Shown: in pieces, positions 60,366 through 64,000 of the stretch | How positions within the stretch are numbered: position 1 is the stretch's first letter | How the letters are laid out: each line of letters opens with the position of its first letter | Assembly: GCF_016863255.1 (NCBI RefSeq) | Contig: NZ_BOON01000043.1 | Span: forward strand, 1 to 64,000 | DNA: 64,000 nucleotides | DNA from: Planosporangium mesophilum | GTDB lineage: Bacteria; Actinomycetota; Actinomycetes; Mycobacteriales; Micromonosporaceae | Direction: 5' to 3' | Notes under the pieces: model-generated | The model's database searches: none | Told to the model about the DNA's origin: nothing | The model's input: the letters and a program-made list of their open reading frames with translations, nothing else | Program-made: the position numbers and the translations under genes

Positions 60366-60755
60366 CTAGCCGGAGACGCGATGCCCCGCCGCGGTGAGGG
60401 CGGTGACCGCCTCGGCCAACCGGACCGATGGCACCAGAAGATAGTCGGTGTCGAATGTGGAGAACGCGAAGATATTGACCCGGGCGTCGGCCAGCGGGCT
60501 CACGATCGAGGCGAGGATGCCGGTGAGGGCGAGGTTGACCGGCCCGGCGACCCGGAAGCAGCGCCACGGCGTCTCCACCGCGGCGCCCTCGGGCGCGCAC
60601 GAGGCCGGGCACATGATCGACACCTCTTCGGGGGTCCACGTCACCGAGACCACCTGGTCTCGGTCCGTGTTCGCCAGGAGACTCTGCGGCAGAGGGGAGC
60701 CGGCCGGCAGGCGGCAGACGGCGTACTCCTCGCGCAGCAGCTCCAGGTGCAACAT
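60366..60755 (-). CDS. ACT-domain protein
   Basis: A 129-residue protein of the ACT_7/CASTOR-like type: LHLELLREEYAVCRLP, then CFRVAGPVNLALTGILASIV and FAFSTFDTDYLLVPSVRLAE. These bind amino acids or other small ligands. Start MLHLELLREE has no clear ribosome site. It lies 32 bp upstream of the lipoprotein gene, same strand. Confidence 0.8.
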   Translation of the reverse strand: MLHLELLREEYAVCRLPAGSPLPQSLLANTDRDQVVSVTWTPEEVSIMCPASCAPEGAAVETPWRCFRVAGPVNLALTGILASIVSPLADARVNIFAFSTFDTDYLLVPSVRLAEAVTALTAAGHRVSG

Positions 60756-60876
60756 GCAAGGAGAGTACGGGCCAACCGGTCGCGGATCCCAGCGAGAAAC
60801 CGGTTCGTGGGATCTACGCGACATATGGCGGGCTCGATTGCCCGTCGAGAGTGGACGAAAAGGACCGCGAGGAGGT

Positions 60877-61308
60877 TCAGACGGGGCAGAAGAATGTGAG
60901 CGAGCCGACCAGCTCGCTATCGGCGTCCCGCAGCGGGGTGGCGACGGCATCCACAGTGCACAACCCGTCGTCACACTGGACGCGCAGCAGACCGCGGGCC
61001 AGCCGACCGGAGTCGACGGCCAGGAGCGACGGCATCTTCCTCGCCTCGCCGTGGCTGAGCGCGCCACCCGGGCTGGAGAAGTCGAACAGGCGCAGGACGT
61101 CGAGCAGGTACCGGCCGGTGGTCGGCTCCTCCAGGTCGAACATGCTCTGGCATGCCGGGGACAGCGTGATGACCCGACCTTTCGCGTTGATGACGAGGCA
61201 CGGCTCGGCCGCGTCCTTCACCGCCTTCGCCCACCGACCCAGGGGCGACCGGTCCGACAGGCGCCGCGACTCCGCGGGCTCGGACAGCGACAGTTCGACG
61301 TGAGGCAC
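60877..61308 (-). CDS. PAS-domain protein
   Basis: A 143-residue single PAS domain (AAEPCLVINAKGRVITLSPA, QSMFDLEEPTTGRYLLDVL, ATPLRDADSELVGSLTFF). No output domain. GTG start with GAGGAGG four bases upstream. Likely a small sensor or binding partner. Confidence 0.77.
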   Translation of the reverse strand: MPHVELSLSEPAESRRLSDRSPLGRWAKAVKDAAEPCLVINAKGRVITLSPACQSMFDLEEPTTGRYLLDVLRLFDFSSPGGALSHGEARKMPSLLAVDSGRLARGLLRVQCDDGLCTVDAVATPLRDADSELVGSLTFFCPV

Positions 61309-61512
61309 GGCGCCTCCTCAGGCGGCCAGGACGCGCAGCGGTTCGCAGAGCCTGTCCATCATCGGCTCTCGATCCGGCGCCGTGCCACTGGTGACGAGGG
61401 TCCGGGTCGGATAATCGCGCACTCCGGCAATAGCGGGGCGCCGTCGGACGGTCGGGCGGGTGACACTACAGGGCGCCATGCGAACTGAGATTACCCGGCC
61501 AACGATCTCTTG

Positions 61513-62202
61513 TCAGGGTTGCTTCGCGGCGGAACTGTCACCCTCCGGGTACCACCGGTACCGCTCCGCAAGCGGAACGTACGGCGGGTTGAACCACGTC
61601 GCCGGGTCCGCCGCCAGGGCGTACAGCTTCTCGACCGTACCGGGCGCGAGCCGCTGGCCGCGCGCGTTGAGCACCCGCCCCAGCTCCTGGTACGACGAGA
61701 TGATCACACCCTTGGGCAGGCCGTACGCGGTGATCGTCCCGCTGCCGGCGAACGCCAGCACGGGGATCACCGGTACCGAGATGCCGGCGATGCGCGTCAG
61801 TGCCGTCGCCGCGCGCTTGGCGACCCGGCGGGCCTCCTGTACGTACTTGGGCCGGCGCCCGTCGATCTGCACCACGTCGCCGGCGAAGCTGACCCGGCTG
61901 CGCCCGTGATCCTTGACCGTGACCGCGAAAATGCCGCCCGGCCCGACCGCGAGGAAGTTCATCCGGTCCGAGCCGGCCGCGGCCTGGAGATCGAGTACCC
62001 GCCAGTTGTGGCCGATGGCCTCCAGTCGCTGCGCGGCCCGTTGGTGGGCGATCTCGGCGCGCCGGCTCTCCCGCTCCGCGCGTCGGCCGCGAAGCCACTC
62101 CAATGCGGACGGCCGTCCCTCCATGGTGTGCCCGGATGATGCGTACCCTTCGGCAGGAGATCGAAGGTCTGGACCATCGCTGGTATGGAGGAAACTCGTC
62201 AT
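61513..62202 (-). CDS. NERD-domain-like protein
   Basis: A 229-residue protein. After a charged, coiled N-terminus (RRAERESRRAEIAHQRAAQR), a nuclease-related domain is seen: VLDLQAAAGSDRMNFLAVGP and GGIFAVTVKDHGRSRVSFAGD, then PVIPVLAFAGSGTI. The usual catalytic Lys is replaced by a VTVKDH strand that may keep it. Role in DNA processing unproven. Confidence 0.72.
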   Translation of the reverse strand: MTSFLHTSDGPDLRSPAEGYASSGHTMEGRPSALEWLRGRRAERESRRAEIAHQRAAQRLEAIGHNWRVLDLQAAAGSDRMNFLAVGPGGIFAVTVKDHGRSRVSFAGDVVQIDGRRPKYVQEARRVAKRAATALTRIAGISVPVIPVLAFAGSGTITAYGLPKGVIISSYQELGRVLNARGQRLAPGTVEKLYALAADPATWFNPPYVPLAERYRWYPEGDSSAAKQP

Positions 62203-62298
62203 CGCGCACCTCCCACGTCGCGCCGGACTGTGCCTGTGCCATCACGTTACGTGTCAACGTACACGATCATCGATGAGTGAGACACCGATGAGTACGGA

Positions 62299-62313
62299 TG
62301 AATGCCTCATTCA
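62299..62313 (+). promoter_or_regulatory. ARG-box-like site upstream of arcA
   Basis: TGAAT and ATTCA (62299-62303, 62309-62313) flank five bases; a second ATTCA-like half (GATTCAC) follows near 62326-62332. This resembles ArgR half-sites, though the classical spacer is four. It lies about 70 bp before arcA. Confidence 0.35.
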
Positions 62314-62380
62314 CGCGAAGTTCTTGATTCACATCGTGCCCAGATGGGCGATATCGGACTACCCGATAGGGTGATTGCTT

Positions 62381-63586
62381 GTGAACCACTACGTCGACAA
62401 CGAAGTCGGCCGCCTCGGCACCGTGCTGCTCCACCGGCCGGGTCGGGAGCTCGCGCGACTGACCCCCCGCAACAACGACTCGCTCCTCTTCGACGGTATC
62501 CCGTGGGTCGGCCGGGCCCAGGAAGAGCATGATCAGTTCGCCGCCGCGCTGCGCGGCCACGGCGTCGAGGTGCTGTACCTGGCCGACTTGGTCACCGAGG
62601 TGCTCGGCATGCCGGCCGCCCGGGCCGAGTTGACCGAGGCCGTCCTCTCCGACGTCCGACTGGGCGACACCCTGCGCGCCGAGGTCGCCGCGCACCTCGA
62701 CGACCTGGACGCGGCGAGCCTCGCCGACGTCCTGATGGCCGGGCTGGCCCACGAGGAGCTACGCACCGGCAGCGGCATCGTGTACTCGCTGCTGGACCGG
62801 CACGATTTCATCATCGACCCGCTGCCCAACCTGCTGTTCACCCGCGACTCCTCGGTCTGGGTGGGCGGTGAGGCCGCGGTGACCAGCCTCGCCATGCCGG
62901 CCCGCGGCCGGGAGACGACGCTGACCCACGCGATCTACCGCCACCACCCGCGGTTCGCCGGGACCCCGCTGGTGTACGAGCCGGGGCTCGAACACCTCGA
63001 GGGCGGCGACGTGCTGCTCCTGGGCTCCGGGGTGATCGCCGTCGGGGTCGGTGAACGGACCCGCCCGGCCGGCGCCGAGCGGTTGGCCCGTCGCTGCTTC
63101 GCGCGCGGACTGGCGCACACCGTCCTGGTCGTACCGATCGCCCAGGAGCGCGCCACGATGCACCTGGACACGGTGTGCACCATGGTCGACGTCGACGCCG
63201 TCGTGATGTACCCGAACATGGCCGACACCCTGGAGGCCTGGACCGTCACCCCTGGTGACGGCGACGGCGAGGAGCTACGGCTGTTCCCGCCGGAGCCGTT
63301 CCTCACCGCGGCGGCGAAGGCGCTCGGCATCGACACGCTGCGCGTGATCGACACCGGCCTCGACCCCGTCACGGCCGAACGGGAGCAGTGGGACGACGGC
63401 AACAACACCCTCGCCATCGCGCCCCGCCTGTGCGTGGCCTACGAGCGCAACGTCGAGACCAACGCCCAGCTCGAACGGGCCGGCATCGAGGTCATCCGGA
63501 TCAGCGGCTCGGAGCTGGGGTCCGGGCGGGGTGGCCCGCGCTGCATGTCCGCCCCGGTGAACCGCGCCCCGATCAGCCTGTCCTGA
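62381..63586 (+). CDS. arcA: Arginine deiminase
   Basis: A 401-residue enzyme converting arginine to citrulline and ammonia. [30 protein letters not shown] (catalytic His/Asp) and the nucleophile Cys in [13 protein letters not shown] 62381 is preferred over TTG 62375. No arcB or arcC follows, so it may serve arginine breakdown or pH control alone. Confidence 0.95.
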   Translation: MNHYVDNEVGRLGTVLLHRPGRELARLTPRNNDSLLFDGIPWVGRAQEEHDQFAAALRGHGVEVLYLADLVTEVLGMPAARAELTEAVLSDVRLGDTLRAEVAAHLDDLDAASLADVLMAGLAHEELRTGSGIVYSLLDRHDFIIDPLPNLLFTRDSSVWVGGEAAVTSLAMPARGRETTLTHAIYRHHPRFAGTPLVYEPGLEHLEGGDVLLLGSGVIAVGVGERTRPAGAERLARRCFARGLAHTVLVVPIAQERATMHLDTVCTMVDVDAVVMYPNMADTLEAWTVTPGDGDGEELRLFPPEPFLTAAAKALGIDTLRVIDTGLDPVTAEREQWDDGNNTLAIAPRLCVAYERNVETNAQLERAGIEVIRISGSELGSGRGGPRCMSAPVNRAPISLS

Positions 63587-63601
63587 GCGCCGTGCGGGCC
63601 G

Positions 63602-64000
63602 TCAGCGCAGGGTGAACTGGCGGCCCAGCAGGCCCTGGCGGGACCGGCGCTCGGCGGAGGTCAACGGCTCCGTCACGGCCAGCGCCTCGGCGTACCGCTT
63701 GGCGAACTCCGCCACCGGCGCCTCCCACTCCCGGCCCTCCGGCTCGACAGGCAGGTCCCACACGGGTACGAGCAGGCCGTGCGCCCGGAACATGCCGGCG
63801 AACTTCGTGCCCTCGGCCAGCGGCAGACCACCGGCCGCCGACAGCCGGGCGAGCGCGTCCAAGGCCCGGTCCTCGTCGTCGGTCAGGACCCACCGCACGT
63901 GGGCCCGGTCCGGCATCCGGCACCAGTACACGGCCGGCGCGGCCGAGAGCCGTACCGTCGGGTAGATCGCGGCGTTCGCCCGCTCCAGCGACGCCTGCAC
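63602..64000 (-). CDS. DUF5926 family protein, C-terminal part (5' end outside window)
   Basis: The last 132 codons of a soluble protein: AAIYPTVRLSAAPAVYWCRM, HVRWVLTDDEDRALDAL, FRAHGLLVPVWDLPVEPEG and SAERRSRQGLLGRQFTLR, the conserved C-terminus of actinobacterial DUF5926 proteins. The start lies beyond 64000. It converges on arcA. Confidence 0.87.
   Translation of the reverse strand: MQASLERANAAIYPTVRLSAAPAVYWCRMPDRAHVRWVLTDDEDRALDALARLSAAGGLPLAEGTKFAGMFRAHGLLVPVWDLPVEPEGREWEAPVAEFAKRYAEALAVTEPLTSAERRSRQGLLGRQFTLR

Overview
The window is very GC-rich, uses many GTG and TTG starts behind GGAGG-type ribosome sites, and carries typical actinobacterial families: DUF397 with XRE/DUF5753, the proteasome activator Bpa, DUF5926, F420-dependent oxidoreductase, AIM24, PrsW, and an IniB/IniA/IniC-like set. 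It reads as a chromosomal segment of a Micromonosporaceae-like actinomycete. That placement rests on protein family content only.

Left part (1-7.1 kb) is accessory and partly decayed. It has the end of a chemoreceptor, a SLAC1/TDT anion transporter, scraps of a transposase and of an ImuA/RecA-like gene, a single-domain response regulator, and a cluster of small STAS-domain anti-sigma antagonist genes (four intact, one broken). A tyrosine recombinase with three frameshifts lies next to the 3' end of tRNA-Lys, suggesting an old integration site.

7.1-15.2 kb: an operon for a lipoprotein, a membrane-fusion-type protein, a MacB-like ATPase and a permease converges on a two-component system (OmpR-type regulator plus histidine kinase). 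An 11-bp-period direct repeat upstream of the operon is a candidate regulator site. A remnant of a hydroxyacyl-CoA dehydrogenase precedes an F420-dependent oxidoreductase.

15.2-27.5 kb is a large locus resembling mycobacterial iniBAC. An IniB-like glycine/valine-repeat protein, two dynamin-like GTPases and a GGDEF-EAL protein run leftward. An Hsp70-like ATPase and a large ATPase-LuxR regulator (like mycobacterial IniR) run rightward. The shared promoter region holds four TTAGGG-type motifs.

27.5-41.5 kb: small conserved genes and a DUF2334 lipoprotein, then a carotenoid/isoprenoid block (crtB divergent from crtI-idi-MerR) with a tandem 12-bp repeat between crtB and crtI whose core recurs upstream of a polysaccharide deacetylase. 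tRNA-Glu, tRNA-Asp and tRNA-Phe follow with strong terminators, then a DUF397/XRE regulatory group and purC.

41.5-64 kb is mostly housekeeping or conserved: thioesterase, PrsW protease, TetR, KptA, substrate-binding lipoprotein, Bpa, two tandem HAD phosphatases, serS, a CrtI-type oxidoreductase, pyruvyltransferase, OsmC, metallopeptidase, AIM24, pheA, arcA and DUF5926. The most unusual gene here (43140-44513) encodes a substrate-binding lipoprotein whose two halves are in swapped order, an apparent natural circular permutation. Several long perfect palindromes sit between genes at 52.6, 57.0 and 58.8 kb.
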